In this document: positions 31,201 to 58,638 of the stretch, piece after piece | Numbering within the stretch: the first letter of the stretch is position 1 | Layout of the letters: each line of letters opens with the position of its first letter | NCBI RefSeq assembly: GCF_932526225.1 | Contig: NC_064042.1 | Coordinates: 8,117,540 to 8,177,539 of the forward strand | DNA: 60,000 nucleotides | Origin: Nematostella vectensis | Lineage: Eukaryota; Cnidaria; Anthozoa; Actiniaria; Edwardsiidae | Reading direction: 5' to 3' | Translations under genes and position numbers: made by a program | The notes under the pieces: model-generated | Told to the model about the DNA's origin: nothing | The model's database searches: none | What the model saw: only the letters and a program-made list of their open reading frames with translations

Positions 31201-33955
31201 TTATTGAAAAAATCAGAGAAAACTTCGAGAGCGAGGAGGTGTCAAGGGCCGAATCGAAAAAAAAGAAAAGAAATTGGAACATAGAAAAAAAAAGATGATC
31301 CATGCTTTTTGTAAAAATTGTGTCAAAATAAAAAAAAAGATATAACTTATAAATATTTGCGTGAATTCGTATGTCGTTAGAAATTCCTTAACTGACGAGG
31401 ACCCGGGAAACCTGTGGTGTATCTTACTTTGAAATGGCTTCCCCGTGAAACTTGCAACCAGGGTCATATTTTAATATCATTCTTGTGTACCTTTTAAGGT
31501 ATATAAAAATATATTATATATTATAATATTTAAAAATATTACGTACCAGTGAAAAATGGTCCTATTATATAAGGGACGGTGCCATTCTTCCAAAGTCCTT
31601 CTTTGTTTGCAATCGCTGCCCGTGAAACTCTTCTTCTACCTTGGTGGGGTAGCAACAGCTTGACCACGATATCTCCCTCTACTGCTTCTAGAATAGATAG
31701 ACTAAAACGTTGAAGCGGCTGCAACACGGTCCTTAGTAATTAAACATCGACACTAGACGTCTCAAGGCTGCGCAAAGTCACAGAGCGTCCGCCATCTAAA
31801 ATCCGAACAGAGATGACACAGGTAACCTGGTAGCCTGCGTGGCAAACCCAAAGGGTTGGGAGAGAAGAGAGGAAGCGCGCGCTATGGGGAGGGATGATGA
31901 GGTGTTCGGTAAAAAACACGGGGTCAGCTGCAAGCGCTTTCTTTCCCCGCATTCACTCCATCAATCTCACCAGGGTCGCTGAATCTATCCGTCATTTTCC
32001 AAGCCCTTTGCGCTTTTTTACGCAGGCTAAGGGTACACTTGCTACTTTCAAAACATAACATTGACCTCACAACACTCATTCGGTTGTTATGATAAAACAC
32101 GACTAGAGAGTAGACTGGTGACGAGACTTTGTAATTAAGGTTTCCATGAATCGAAATGCTAGATTTTACTGATGTTTATTCGCTTAAATTTTCTTTCCAA
32201 TAGCAACGACAAGTCGGAACGGTCAAAAGCGGCCAACCAAGCGCCAAAATAAAGATTCTAGTAATTATTTCACATGATGTCCAGACCCGTACCCAGGATT
32301 TTTCTTGGGGGGGAGGGGGGAAGGGTGCGAAATCCAAAAAAGTGGGCCTTATTTTTCCTGGGGGGGAGTTCTCTGATAAACATCTGGCCATGCCTTTGCA
32401 GTATCTCCACGGGACGTTAATTGTCGGATTTGGCTCATACCAGATTGATCTAGCTGATGCTTTATAGTTTTGTCTATAAATAATAGCACGTCTATTGAGA
32501 TCCGAAAGTGGACCTTGGCCGTTGTGTGTGTGTGTGTGTGTGGGGGGGGGGATGCGTTCGAACCCGCTGCACCCCCCCTAGGTACGGGCCTGATGTCTTG
32601 CCTTTCCTTATTATCGCGCCTGAGTATTTTTTCACTAGTAGTTTTTGCGTATCGTCACTTTCTAGCTTATTTCCGTTCTTTTTAGGTAGCGCGAAAATTT
32701 TATAGGTAGCGCGAAAATATCCACGTCATAGCAACAGCGCGAAAAATGACGTGACTTAGTGACGAGACAGATTTCCAAAACAATAGGTCGGCAAATGTTT
32801 GGCTTAGTCGGATAGAGCAAAAAAAATGGCACGACATTTTCGAATACTCAATATTTAAGCTCAAATTTCCGCATACAAGGAGTTCCACTGACCAAAAACT
32901 TAATTCCAATTTTAAAGAAATTTAAAAAAATATGAATTTAGATATTAGCGAGCAAAGTTGGCTAGGCAAGGGAGCCTTGAGCCGCTACACAGGCAAAAGT
33001 TGGCTTAATTTCAGATCAGAGCCCGACTTCTCCCTAAAAACGAGGAGAATTCAAACTTTGAACATTTGAAATTGCACTTCAAGTCACATGTCGAAGACAA
33101 ATCCATCAGAAAAAAACGCTTTTTGACATGTTGGTTTACATAACATAAGGAAACTCCATGCAAAAATTCAAGCTTACCGAAAACTTGGGAAAACTTGCCA
33201 ATTTTTTGCTCTGTCGCTTAGTTGTAAAGTCCATATAGGGACATAAAAATCAGAACGAATGTTGTCTTCCCCGCAGCCGTTCTGGACTCGTCACGCAAGG
33301 CGGCGCTTGAGCTCCAGTATCGCCAAGTGTGACGAGTCCAGAACGCCGGCGAGGGAGACTAGAACGAATATTGACATTTCGTGGTCACGCACAAAATACA
33401 GTACAACGTGACTTGGTACCCAAAAACACAAACATCCTTAAGTGTATAGCATAAAGAGCACACTTAAAATTACTAATACCACAACTATGCTAAATATAAT
33501 TTGCACAGAGAGTCTTTTTTATTGAATTTAAACAAGTCGAACATTGTGATATAATCAAGCGTATATGATCTCGTGTGTACTATTTTGGCTACGGTCCAAA
33601 CTTTCACCCGTCATCCAAAATTTCTAATAATGATTTCGCCTTTTGGGCAGTCTGTTGTCTCATCTAGCTGAACTTAATTGCAGTGAGCAGTCTCTTTGAA
33701 GACACGGCCATGGGCGATGAAAGCATTCACTTCCTAAGAAAGGACCCAAGGCTAGAAGCTTGTTTTGTTATCGTAATCTCTGCCATCGACATCAATACAT
33801 TACATTGACCTCGCAACACTCATTCGGTTGTTATGATAAAACACAACTAGAACACAATGTCTGTTCTTACCTCTACATGAAAATCCGTCGCACTCGGAAC
33901 GATCAATATAGAGAAATAGCACCAGTACAACCGACAAACATTTCAGAGACAGCAT
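6988..33955 (-). CDS. tolloid/BMP1-like astacin metalloprotease, complete 13-exon gene
   Basis: Exons in gene order: 33955-33871, 31687-31547, 31086-30972, 30445-30214, 29898-29688, 29020-28589, 28198-28044, 27534-27333, 26335-26201, 12873-12751, 11488-11369, 9838-9534, 7395-6988. All intron phases agree and the sum is 2664 nt (887 codons plus stop). Domain order is signal peptide, very short propeptide with R-x-x-R cleavage site (about residues 46-51), astacin protease, CUB, CUB, three EGF, CUB, CUB. Family members are secreted zinc proteases that cleave procollagens and chordin-like BMP antagonists. Classical tolloids have CUB-CUB-EGF-CUB-EGF-CUB-CUB, so three adjacent EGFs and no middle CUB is unusual; an exon missed in the 13.3-kb intron could change this. 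The gene faces PEX1 head to head and contains a nested plus-strand gene. Confidence 0.85.
7568..9235. repeat. 30-bp minisatellite made of three related decamers
   Basis: About 45 copies of a unit reading CATGACTTGC, CATTGACTAC, CATGGACTGC. The three decamers are themselves relatives, so this is a two-level tandem repeat. It lies in the last intron of the protease gene. A MITE (7618-7897) interrupts its left end. Long open frames on both strands through it are repeat artefacts. Confidence 0.95.
7618..7897. mobile_element. MITE, 280 bp, 30-bp terminal inverted repeats
   Basis: Left end TAGGGGTCTTGAGCTAAGAG and right end CTCTTAGCGCAAGTCCCCTA are inverted repeats continuing into ATCACGT/ACGTGAT. 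Array copies flank both sides, so it inserted into the older minisatellite. A 5'-truncated relative lies at 35005-35157. Confidence 0.75.
9534..9838 (-). CDS. exon 12: CUB domain 3 (divergent)
   Basis: Enters in phase 1 after GGTTTACAG and exits in phase 0. It encodes [23 protein letters not shown], then [19 protein letters not shown]. Spacing and Cys positions fit a CUB domain, but it lacks the usual D/E-Y-DYLEV acidic strand (it has [12 protein letters not shown] instead), so calcium binding may be weakened. Its last strand is completed in the next exon (GFTFRYHM). Confidence 0.72.
10206..11369 (-). repeat. 57/61-bp array seeded by EGF exon 11 and its donor site
   Basis: About 20 copies. 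On the minus strand each unit contains TACGAGTGCAAATACTT, GACACCAATGAAAGAAG, TTTTCTTT and GTAAGT, a mutated copy of the exon sequence encoding [18 protein letters not shown] plus its 5' splice site. Units of 61 bp have an extra TTAC. The first unit abuts the true exon/intron junction at 11369/11368. Confidence 0.92.
11369..11488 (-). CDS. exon 11: calcium-binding EGF domain 3
   Basis: Symmetric phase 1-1 exon: TTTTTCAG acceptor, [39 protein letters not shown], then donor CTTG/GTAAGT. The second half of the exon and this donor are repeated about 20 times in the adjoining intron (10206-11369). Confidence 0.85.
11542..12767 (-). repeat. 32-bp array seeded by EGF exon 10 end and donor site
   Basis: About 38 copies. 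On the minus strand the unit carries AGAACATGTAAAG/GTGCGT, identical to the last 13 bases of EGF exon 10 and its donor, followed by TCTGGAATAGGG. The array overlaps the true exon end (12751) and fills almost the whole 1.26-kb intron to EGF exon 11. Confidence 0.95.
12751..12873 (-). CDS. exon 10: calcium-binding EGF domain 2
   Basis: Symmetric phase 1-1 exon: ATTCAG acceptor, [37 protein letters not shown], then donor AAAG/GTGCGT. The last 13 exon bases and this donor are the seed of the 32-bp tandem array that fills the following intron (11542-12767). Confidence 0.85.
12982..13182. mobile_element. MITE, about 200 bp, CCTGGTTTCCATA termini
   Basis: GCCTGGTTTCCATATGGTCG at the left and CGACTCTATGGAAACCAGGC at the right are imperfect inverted repeats, with CAGTCG/CGACTG inside them. 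A long G-run lies within. No coding capacity. Confidence 0.7.
13225..13480. repeat. degenerate tandem repeat with serial CCAAT boxes
   Basis: Six diverged copies, about 40 bp each, of a unit like CGCACTCTGATTGGCTACTA followed by GGTCGTA. Nearly every copy contains GATTGGCT, the inverse CCAAT box. It lies in the large protease intron, 1.5-1.7 kb upstream of the nested gene's start codon. Confidence 0.65.
13645..13962. mobile_element. MITE family with CAGGCCCGTACCCAG termini, copy 1
   Basis: The ends TAGGCCCGTACCCAG and CTGGGTACGGGCCTG form inverted repeats. Flanks CCTAC and CCTAT suggest a 5-bp target duplication. The inner sequence shares CGTCCCGTGGAGATACTGCA with the copies at 23310-23600 and 32282-32592. 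Confidence 0.8.
14947..15087 (+). CDS. nested gene exon 1a: signal peptide and start of PAN-like domain
   Basis: Opens at ATG 14947 and runs in frame to the retrotransposon edge: signal peptide, then [20 protein letters not shown]. Its last five bases, GAAGT, are duplicated on the far side of the element. The frame resumes exactly at 19169 with ATC TTT GAT TGT. Confidence 0.72.
15088..15279 (-). repeat. 3' LTR
   Basis: 192 bp, same sequence as 18972-19163. It is preceded in sense orientation by the polypurine tract AGAGGGGTGAA. Confidence 0.95.
15246..15388 (-). repeat. duplicated polypurine tract and LTR edge
   Basis: A block of about 60 bp made of GAGGGGTGAA plus the first 36 or so bases of the LTR occurs twice, separated by about 18 bp. 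The inner copy (about 15321-15388) overlaps the polyprotein stop codon; the outer one is the functional boundary of the 3' LTR. Confidence 0.8.
15371..18943 (-). CDS. Gag-Pol polyprotein of the Ty3/Gypsy element
   Basis: 1190 codons without interruption. Order: Gag region; two CCHC zinc knuckles (about residues 213-226 and 233-246); aspartic protease with DSGSS (about 295); reverse transcriptase (about 430-620) whose catalytic box reads YLDN (566-569) rather than a DD pair; RNase H starting at ETDAS (about 708); integrase with HHCC-type zinc module (Cys 872 and 875) and catalytic D903, D961, E997 with the canonical 35-residue D-E spacing. RT, RNase H, integrase order is that of Ty3/Gypsy, not Copia. 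Gag and Pol are fused in one frame with no frameshift, as in Tf1/sushi-type elements. The terminal stop lies inside a duplicated polypurine block. Confidence 0.93.
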   Translation of the reverse strand: MDKVLRPERLETDPNSSTAQKEWLHWKRTFENFVQVLPQTGLDKLTVLTNFVSPTLFQHIEDCTEYDAAIEALQALYVRPRNEIFARHLLATRRQQPSESLDEYLQALKTLSKDCDFKSVTAAQYSEESIRDAFITGLQSNTIRQRLLENKTLDLKTMFDQARALESAMRSSESYGAPQIPINAALPCNSTSLSAEQPDESTIATMKPDKATCFFCGNKKHPRPKCPALEAICNKCQKKGHFAKVCKGKAVPKERVSAATWSPILATLTANPPESLSKSCGVVNIQGLQVKALFDSGSSGSYIHPSLVEQASLTVQPSSSTVSMATSSTGAIKVSGTCTVDLTYQGRRYEGLKFSVLPGLCADLILGVDFQSKHESVIFQYKGSEPPLSVCSFSTLNVDPPEPFANLTADCHPIATKSRRYSKEDSTFIDEEVKRLLNEGIIEPSRSPWRAQVVVTKDENHKKRLVIDYSQTINRFTLLDAFPLPRITDLVNQIAQYKVFSTIDLRSAYHQIPLKDEDKPYTAFEARGNLYQFSRLPFGVTNGVACFQREMTKFVEENNLKAVFPYLDNITICGKDQEEHDSNLQSFLEAAKRKNICYNNDKSIFSTRRLPILGYVVEEGNISPDPERLRPLRELPVPSDSKSLNRCLGLFSYYSQWIPAYSDRIKPITSCKVFPLPEPAVAAFESIKKTVEEAFVSAIDESIPFEVETDASEVALAATLSQNGRPVAFFSRALQGSELKHASVEKEAQAIVEAVRHWRHFLTGRHFTLKTDQKSVSYMFDQCHKGKIKNDKIMRWKIELSCYSFDIIYRPGKENIPPDTLSRATCATLSEDPLYQLHESLCHPGVTRLNHFVRTKNLPYSLEEIKSMTSKCPVCCECKPQFHQPPKVPLIKATKPFERINIDFKGPLPSNNGNKFFLNVVDEYSRFPFVFPCPDVSTPTVIKCLTSLFTMFGMPAYVHSDRGSSLISQELRDFLNEKGVATSRTTAYNPEGNGQVERYNGVVWKAISASLKSKNLPVKRWQEVLPDVLHSIRSLLCTATNETPHERFFGFPRRSSSGSSIPTWMSEPGPVLLKRHVRASKTDPLVDEVELLQANPHYAHVRYPDGRETTVSTKHLAPKGEVPTMYPLPQVKPTVPGEHHPATGSSPPSSEIEVEIGVGEEVPQVSTGLDGQPPLRRSERTRRPVDRLNL
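18958..18970 (-). promoter_or_regulatory. candidate self-priming primer-binding site
   Basis: Sense TTTAATCAACATA begins one nucleotide after the 5' LTR, the normal position for a primer-binding site. I see no match to a common tRNA 3' end (no TGG start), but a perfect 13-nt match to the element's own LTR in antisense orientation. Confidence 0.5.
18972..19163 (-). repeat. 5' LTR
   Basis: 192 bp. Sense nucleotides 149-161 (plus 19015-19003, TATGTTGATTAAA) are perfectly complementary to the sequence one base downstream of the LTR (18970-18958), where a primer-binding site is expected. Confidence 0.95.
19169..19334 (+). CDS. nested gene exon 1b: rest of PAN-like domain
   Basis: Continues the frame of 14947-15087. 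It has [28 protein letters not shown] and [13 protein letters not shown], then donor ATAG/GTAGGT in phase 1. The Cys spacing matches PAN/apple-like modules common in cnidarian extracellular proteins. Confidence 0.7.
19335..19690 (+). repeat. three tandem copies of a 122-bp unit directly after a splice donor
   Basis: Units start GGTACTGTATTCTAGTGA and each contains CATCATAG/GTGCGT, a 10-nt match to the adjoining exon end and donor (CATCATAG/GT). The array begins within the 5' splice site of nested-gene exon 1. Confidence 0.9.
20060..20377 (+). CDS. nested gene exon 2: fibrinogen/Caspr-like domain, first half
   Basis: Acceptor TTCGACAG and donor GATGG/GTATGT, phase 1 to 1. Encodes [19 protein letters not shown] then [20 protein letters not shown], the G-x-Y-x-I-DPDG start of fibrinogen C-like and contactin-associated proteins. 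Later come [19 protein letters not shown] and [13 protein letters not shown]. Confidence 0.75.
20436..20494. repeat. (TA)n microsatellite
   Basis: Nearly pure TA dinucleotides with one CG interruption, immediately at the 3' end of the Penelope-like element. A shorter TA tract (22187-22200) lies at its other end. Confidence 0.95.
20495..22187 (-). mobile_element. 5'-truncated Penelope-like element
   Basis: Encodes a reverse transcriptase followed by a GIY-YIG endonuclease, the hallmark of Penelope-like elements. The N-terminal RT part is missing, and a frameshift occurs in an A-run at about 22115-22125. TA-rich microsatellite lies at both ends, suggesting insertion into a (TA)n tract. It sits antisense in the second intron of the nested gene. 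Confidence 0.85.
20530..22110 (-). CDS. Penelope-like RT / GIY-YIG protein, truncated
   Basis: The frame is open upstream of the GTG at 21972 to about 22125 and ends at 20530. RT motif A is [13 protein letters not shown], motif [18 protein letters not shown], and the catalytic box [18 protein letters not shown] follows. A Cys-rich patch ([15 protein letters not shown]) links to the GIY-YIG nuclease with VYQARV and [17 protein letters not shown]. Upstream RT fingers are absent or out of frame (RVEALATKK continues in another frame), so activity is doubtful. Confidence 0.85.
   Translation of the reverse strand, partial: HYFKDHKANFGNRPTCRLINPSKSEIGKISKQILENINKRLVTKTKVNQWKNTSSVLEWYRQLPSKENSAFICFDVVEFYPSFTETLLERALEFASGHVNIATDERDIITKAKHSLLFSNGVPWEKKSSSFFGVTMGSFDGAETCELVGCFLLHQLKQIPEINIGLYRDDGLAIMSQAPRSIEIAKKRICKIFADNGLRVTIEANKKIVNFLDVTLDLNTGRPFRPYSKPANIPQYVHSKSNHPQNIIRNIPESINRRLSEISYDEETFNNAAPQYQNALRKSGYNYLLKFQPRAHRPDAQRRNRQRIIIWYNPPFNKNVSTNIGREFLKLVDKSFPASRTLKKIFNRNTLKISYSCMPNVKQLIDGHNKIILNRRENEQVEDHRKCNCRKREECPLNGECLEKEIVYQARVETGDKWETYVGLTANEFKTRWRNHASSFRIESRRNETELSKHIWQLNDRRINYTVSWKIIARAKAYSRESKRCNLCTTEKHFIIMKPEMATLNKRNELVSTCRHRRKFILKFGN
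22200..22470. repeat. GAT/ATG-rich low-complexity tract
   Basis: Degenerate GAT, GATA and ATGATG runs. Apparent long reading frames on the minus strand are low-complexity artefacts. Confidence 0.8.
22577..22799 (+). CDS. nested gene exon 3: fibrinogen/Caspr-like domain, second half
   Basis: Acceptor TTACTGTAG, donor CTCAG/GTATAT, phase 1 to 2. Encodes [39 protein letters not shown] and [19 protein letters not shown]. The YWGG, CACG and D-G-L-YK-DLPV pattern is the signature of contactin-associated-protein-type domains. Confidence 0.8.
23310..23600. mobile_element. MITE family with CAGGCCCGTACCCAG termini, end-worn copy
   Basis: Shares CAGTATCTCCACGGGACGTT and AGCACGTCTATTGAGAACCG with the copies at 13645 and 32282, but the terminal repeats are eroded. 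Confidence 0.65.
24217..24313 (+). CDS. nested gene terminal exon, ends RDEL
   Basis: Acceptor TATCTCCAG enters in phase 2 and gives [22 protein letters not shown], then ELLKGRDEL and TAA (24311-24313). A GTGAGC donor-like site directly after CYG could instead continue the gene, but no convincing further exon was found and AATAAA follows at 24566. Confidence 0.65.
24374..24436. repeat. perfect-looking hairpin, 25-bp stem
   Basis: AGCCTACGTGCAGCCGCTGA plus CTCGC is followed after 13 bases by its reverse complement with one mismatch. Outer sequence (GTACACTG / GTACACTG) is in direct rather than inverted orientation. It falls in the presumed 3' UTR of the nested gene. Confidence 0.85.
24566..24571 (+). 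terminator. AATAAA polyadenylation signal candidate for the nested gene
   Basis: Consensus hexamer about 250 bp after the RDEL stop. An AT-rich animal genome has many such hexamers, so this is only positional support. Confidence 0.35.
24626..24790. mobile_element. MITE, about 165 bp
   Basis: GAGTATTTACCCGCTTATAA and TTATAAGCGGGTGAGTACTG are near-perfect inverted ends around a non-coding core. Confidence 0.75.
24800..26200. other. intronic stretch without recognisable content
   Basis: Part of the 13.3-kb protease intron. It holds a C-run near 25471-25485. The 93-codon minus-strand frame at 25859-26140 has no domain and no splice-compatible edges. Confidence 0.4.
26201..26335 (-). CDS. exon 9: calcium-binding EGF domain 1
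   Basis: Symmetric phase 1-1 exon encoding [17 protein letters not shown], then [16 protein letters not shown] and a final Cys. The D-I-D-E-C start and the Cys pattern are those of a calcium-binding EGF. Donor ATAG/GTAAGT is strong. Confidence 0.85.
26510..27330. other. protease intron with weak internal repetition
   Basis: Phrases such as GTGCATGTTCTGATATCTTA recur three to four times (about 26630, 26950, 27090, 27285), forming a loose interspersed repeat. No coding signal. Confidence 0.45.
27333..28198 (-). CDS. exons 7-8: CUB domain 2
   Basis: Exon 28198-28044 holds [19 protein letters not shown] and WQI; exon 27534-27333 holds [11 protein letters not shown] and a CUB-like ending GAGFKARYQ. 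The introns are phase 0 between them and phase 1 after. A (TA)n tract lies 33 bp upstream of the first acceptor, and a 158-bp MITE (27856-28013) sits in the intron. Confidence 0.82.
27856..28013. mobile_element. MITE family with GGCGTAGCCAGG termini, copy 1
   Basis: CAGGGGCGTAGCCAGG and CCTGGCTACGCCGCTG are inverted ends; flanks GGGAA/AGGAA suggest a 5-bp duplication. The reverse-oriented relative at 40607-40763 has a perfect GCCAT duplication. Confidence 0.8.
28231..28284. repeat. (TA)n microsatellite
   Basis: 27 TA dinucleotides in the protease intron, about 33 bp upstream (in gene orientation) of the CUB 2 exon acceptor. Confidence 0.97.
28589..29020 (-). CDS. exon 6: CUB domain 1
   Basis: A single large exon (phase 1 to 1) encodes [12 protein letters not shown], then [12 protein letters not shown], then a KLCGARKP turn, the order expected of a CUB beta-sandwich. 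It is longer than usual in the second half (a Ser/Thr/Arg-rich insertion before [10 protein letters not shown]). CUB domains bind protein substrates and calcium in tolloids. Confidence 0.8.
29130..29390 (-). mobile_element. tRNA-derived SINE
   Basis: The minus strand starts GGAGCCCAGGTGGCACAGTT and carries an A-box-like TGGCACAGTTGG and a B-box GGTTCGATTCC (29311-29321), the split RNA polymerase III promoter of tRNA-derived SINEs. The tail extends through CTCCGAGG and GCCTGAGGCGCC. It lies between the astacin and CUB 1 exons. Confidence 0.8.
29688..31687 (-). CDS. exons 2-5: propeptide end and astacin catalytic domain
   Basis: Exon 31687-31547 carries the furin-type site (RRRVSR) and the catalytic N-terminus ([13 protein letters not shown]). 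Exon 31086-30972 has MRNWEKQTC. Exon 30445-30214 has the CC-S-VG motif and the full zinc-binding signature [12 protein letters not shown] (about residues 142-153) followed by RPDRDDY. Exon 29898-29688 has the Met-turn region SIMLYG, where the family usually has SIMHY; the Tyr that often acts as fifth zinc ligand is kept, one residue downstream of Leu. Catalysis should be intact. All four exons have canonical GT-AG borders and matching phases (1, 2, 0, 1). Confidence 0.88.
32055..32107. repeat. 52-bp sequence duplicated at 33800-33851
   Basis: Both copies share ACAACACTCATTCGGTTGTT-type sequence followed by ATGATAAAACAC with only a few differences, in direct orientation 1.7 kb apart. The second copy starts 20 bp inside intron 1 of the protease. 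Confidence 0.85.
32282..32592. mobile_element. MITE family with CAGGCCCGTACCCAG termini, copy 3
   Basis: 311 bp with ends CAGACCCGTACCCAG and CTAGGTACGGGCCTG and a perfect 5-bp target duplication ATGTC (32277-32281 and 32593-32597). It contains a GT microsatellite. Confidence 0.88.
33281..33345. repeat. hairpin with 18-bp arms
   Basis: CGTTCTGGACTCGTCAC and GTGACGAGTCCAGAACG are exact inverted repeats with a 30-bp loop in intron 1 of the protease. AGAACGAAT occurs on both sides as a possible target duplication. Confidence 0.75.
33871..33955 (-). CDS. exon 1: start codon and signal peptide of tolloid-like protease
   Basis: ATG at 33955-33953 opens [20 protein letters not shown], a hydrophobic secretory signal, followed by ECDGFSCR and a strong AGAG/GTAAGA donor in phase 1. 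The next exon (31687) enters in the matching phase and completes a Glu codon. An extra phase 1-1 propeptide exon in the 2.2-kb intron cannot be excluded. Confidence 0.6.
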
Positions 33956-34569
33956 ATTCAATCCGTAGCACCGTGCCAGGGTGATACTCTATATTAGGAT
34001 TAAAAGTGCTCGCTCTTGTGGTTTGGCAAGAGAGCGCGCAATGTATGAAGTATTCATCTGCGCGTATTAGATGTAATTTGATGCTGTATTTTTTTAAAAA
34101 AAAGCTGACAGGAGTCCACAGGAAACCCAGGTTAATATGTCGGTGTTTTATAACGGTGTTTTATACAAAAAAAACTTACACACAAACAAATAAATAAAAG
34201 CGGAAATCCAGAAGAACCTCGATAGGACAATAATCTTCGATACGATATGAGTATTACGATCTAATCAACATGCCCTTCTCGGCCCCGGCAAGATATCGTA
34301 TATATAACGATAAAATTTTTCGCCTACTTGCCATATCTTTATATCGAAGTTCAACTGTATATGCAATACATCTAATCAAATCTCATAAATCCCAAAATAT
34401 CTCGTGCACGACAAAAGATAAAATAAAATGCATAACATCTTCCCATGGGAGCCCTGTGTCGTATTATGAGCCTGCGAATTTTACCCGCTGAGTATGGCGG
34501 ACGAACGGCCTCTGACGATCTTGAAGTTCGTTTCATAATATTATAACGAAGCAGGACTCAGCTTAAGCT
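33956..34569. promoter_or_regulatory. divergent promoter region between the protease and PEX1
   Basis: 614 bp separate the two start codons, which point away from each other. Both 5' UTRs and promoters must lie here unless non-coding exons exist further out. No clear TATA box was singled out. The PEX1 side carries a 14-codon upstream frame (34494-34538). Confidence 0.5.
34494..34538 (+). CDS. upstream open reading frame before PEX1
   Basis: ATG GCG GAC opens a 14-codon frame, ending TAA 31 bases before the PEX1 start codon and out of frame with it. If transcription starts upstream, it could lower PEX1 translation. Confidence 0.4.
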   Translation: MADERPLTILKFVS

Positions 34570-56753
<22,184 letters not shown>

Positions 56754-56794
56754 AAACAGTAGAAAAGTATCAATCGTACACCTTAAATGACGCA

Positions 56795-56800
56795 AATAAA
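56795..56800 (+). terminator. PEX1 polyadenylation signal
   Basis: AATAAA 42 bp downstream of the PEX1 stop codon. Confidence 0.6.
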
Positions 56801-56839
56801 TCTCTTTACATACAATCCGACTGCAATATTTCTTTACTA

Positions 56840-57300
56840 CACTTCATAAGTTGTCGACCTAGTGAGTTTATTCTATATTTGTTGAGAAAGGGCAAGAAAA
56901 TCTGGATTTTTCTCGAAGCTTAAACTGAGCTTTGTTTTCGGAATTGAATGTTTTTCCTTACTTGTATTAACTATCAAATTGTTATCAAGGTGACACCTGT
57001 TAATTTTATGTGCTACAATAACAACGTCGCGGGAAAGGTCTCCAAAGGATCGACTAAATGCCCGACAGTTTCCAATTTATTCAAATAAGCCAGTAAATTG
57101 TCAGCCTAGTGAGTTCAGCAGGGGTTGGGTCACTTAAGGCATGTGCCCCCCCTTCCCCACCAATATTTAAAAATATATATAAAATACGACCAGTAGGGGC
57201 GTGGCCGTGCCACCCCAATATTTCGAGGCCTCCTTAGGCCCTGTATATTTGTTGAGAAAGGGCAAGCGATTCGGAATTGAGCTTTGTTGACGGATTGAAT
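56840..57300 (-). repeat. two dispersed repeat copies with an inserted GC-rich piece
   Basis: Copies of TATTTGTTGAGAAAGGGCAA and CTAGTGAGTT at about 56855-56960 and 57090-57300, relatives of those at 5.8-6.8 kb. The second is split at about 57117-57240 by a foreign GC-rich segment (GTGCCCCCCCTTCCCC ... CTTAGGCCC). Confidence 0.6.
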
Positions 57301-57855
57301 GTTTTTCATTCCTTGTAAACATTGTTCCTATGTATAGGAGAATTACGAAGGGAAATTTCGAAGAAGTGCTTGTTTTTAGGAAAAATACAAATTAACTGTT
57401 TTGTCCACGGGTTTGCTGTATCTAACACAACACACCAACTTTGACAGATAGATCTGAAATTTTAAAGTCCGCTTGTGTCGAAGATGTTCCTTCTGTTATG
57501 GCGAGTGCCTATACCTATTATATCTAAATTTTAAAAGGTAAAAGATAGAAATTAAATCTCCTACTATCAGGTGAGATAAACTCATAACAAATTTTATATT
57601 TAATCTTTGACGCAAATAAGTCATTTATTGAATGTTTAATCGACTTTTACCGGCAAAAATAAATTAAAAGTGTCTTTCAAACGAGAACTATTATGTTAAG
57701 TTTTATTAAAACCCGACATGTGGTCTTTGTTTGAAAATACCTAATCATTTTCTAGAAAGTAATTCCATATATAGGCATAACTCACTCATGGTAGCACGGT
57801 ATCGCACATGTGACTTTTTATAGCCTCACGTTTAACTAACAAGAGAGGTTTGTAC

Positions 57856-58240
57856 TAGAGGAGTTTTACAAAACTGCACAAGAGGTTCACCCTTTAACAT
57901 TGTAACATTACTAAGAGGTCCATCTTTTAGCATTGTGACATTACTAAGAGGTCCATCTATTAGCATTGTGACCAATAAACAAGAGGTTCATTCTAAACTA
58001 CACAAGGGGCTCATCGATTATTATTGTTACATAACTATCCAAGAGGTCCATCCATTAGTATTGTTTCATAATTAAGGTTCATGCTTCTAGCATTGTTTCA
58101 TAATTGCACAAGAGGCTCAAGCTATTAGCATTGTTACATAATTGTACACAAAAAGCCAAGAGGCTAATCCTATTAACATTGTTACATAATTGCACGAGAA
58201 ATTCACTCTATTCGCGTTGTTACATAATTACACAAGAAAT
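57856..58240. repeat. degenerate tandem repeat of about 44 bp
   Basis: Some nine copies of a unit like CACAAGAGGTTCATCC then TATTAGCATTGTTACATAATT. High divergence indicates age. Confidence 0.8.
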
Positions 58241-58638
58241 CATCTTTTTGAGGCCTCTTGCCTACTAGAGCGCAGTCACCCAAGATATGATATAATTTGA
58301 AGTGTACTTTACTTGATCCAATGTAGGGCCGGAATCACAAATGTGGCAAATCGTGACAAACGCCACGATTCTTTCACTTATTTCTCTCTCTCACTTATTT
58401 CTCTCTTTAGAGTCAGTGTTATATGTTGTTTGCCTTGCATTTCAAACGATAAATTTCGGAGGATTTAATGTTAATATAGGACTCGTTGAAAAAATTTCGG
58501 ACACCATTTTCCAGAGCGACGCAATTTCCCCGTTTTATTTGCCCATGGTATCTTATTGCTAGGATGACCTTATGGTAACGGAGTAACTCTATTTTTTACT
58601 TGATATATCTTCTCGGGAACTAGAGCCAGATCTTACAG

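Noticed and set aside
31740-31952. Minus-strand frame just upstream of the astacin exon as a propeptide exon
   Set aside because: Its frame does not join exon 2 and no donor with the needed phase is found; exon 33871-33955 fits instead.
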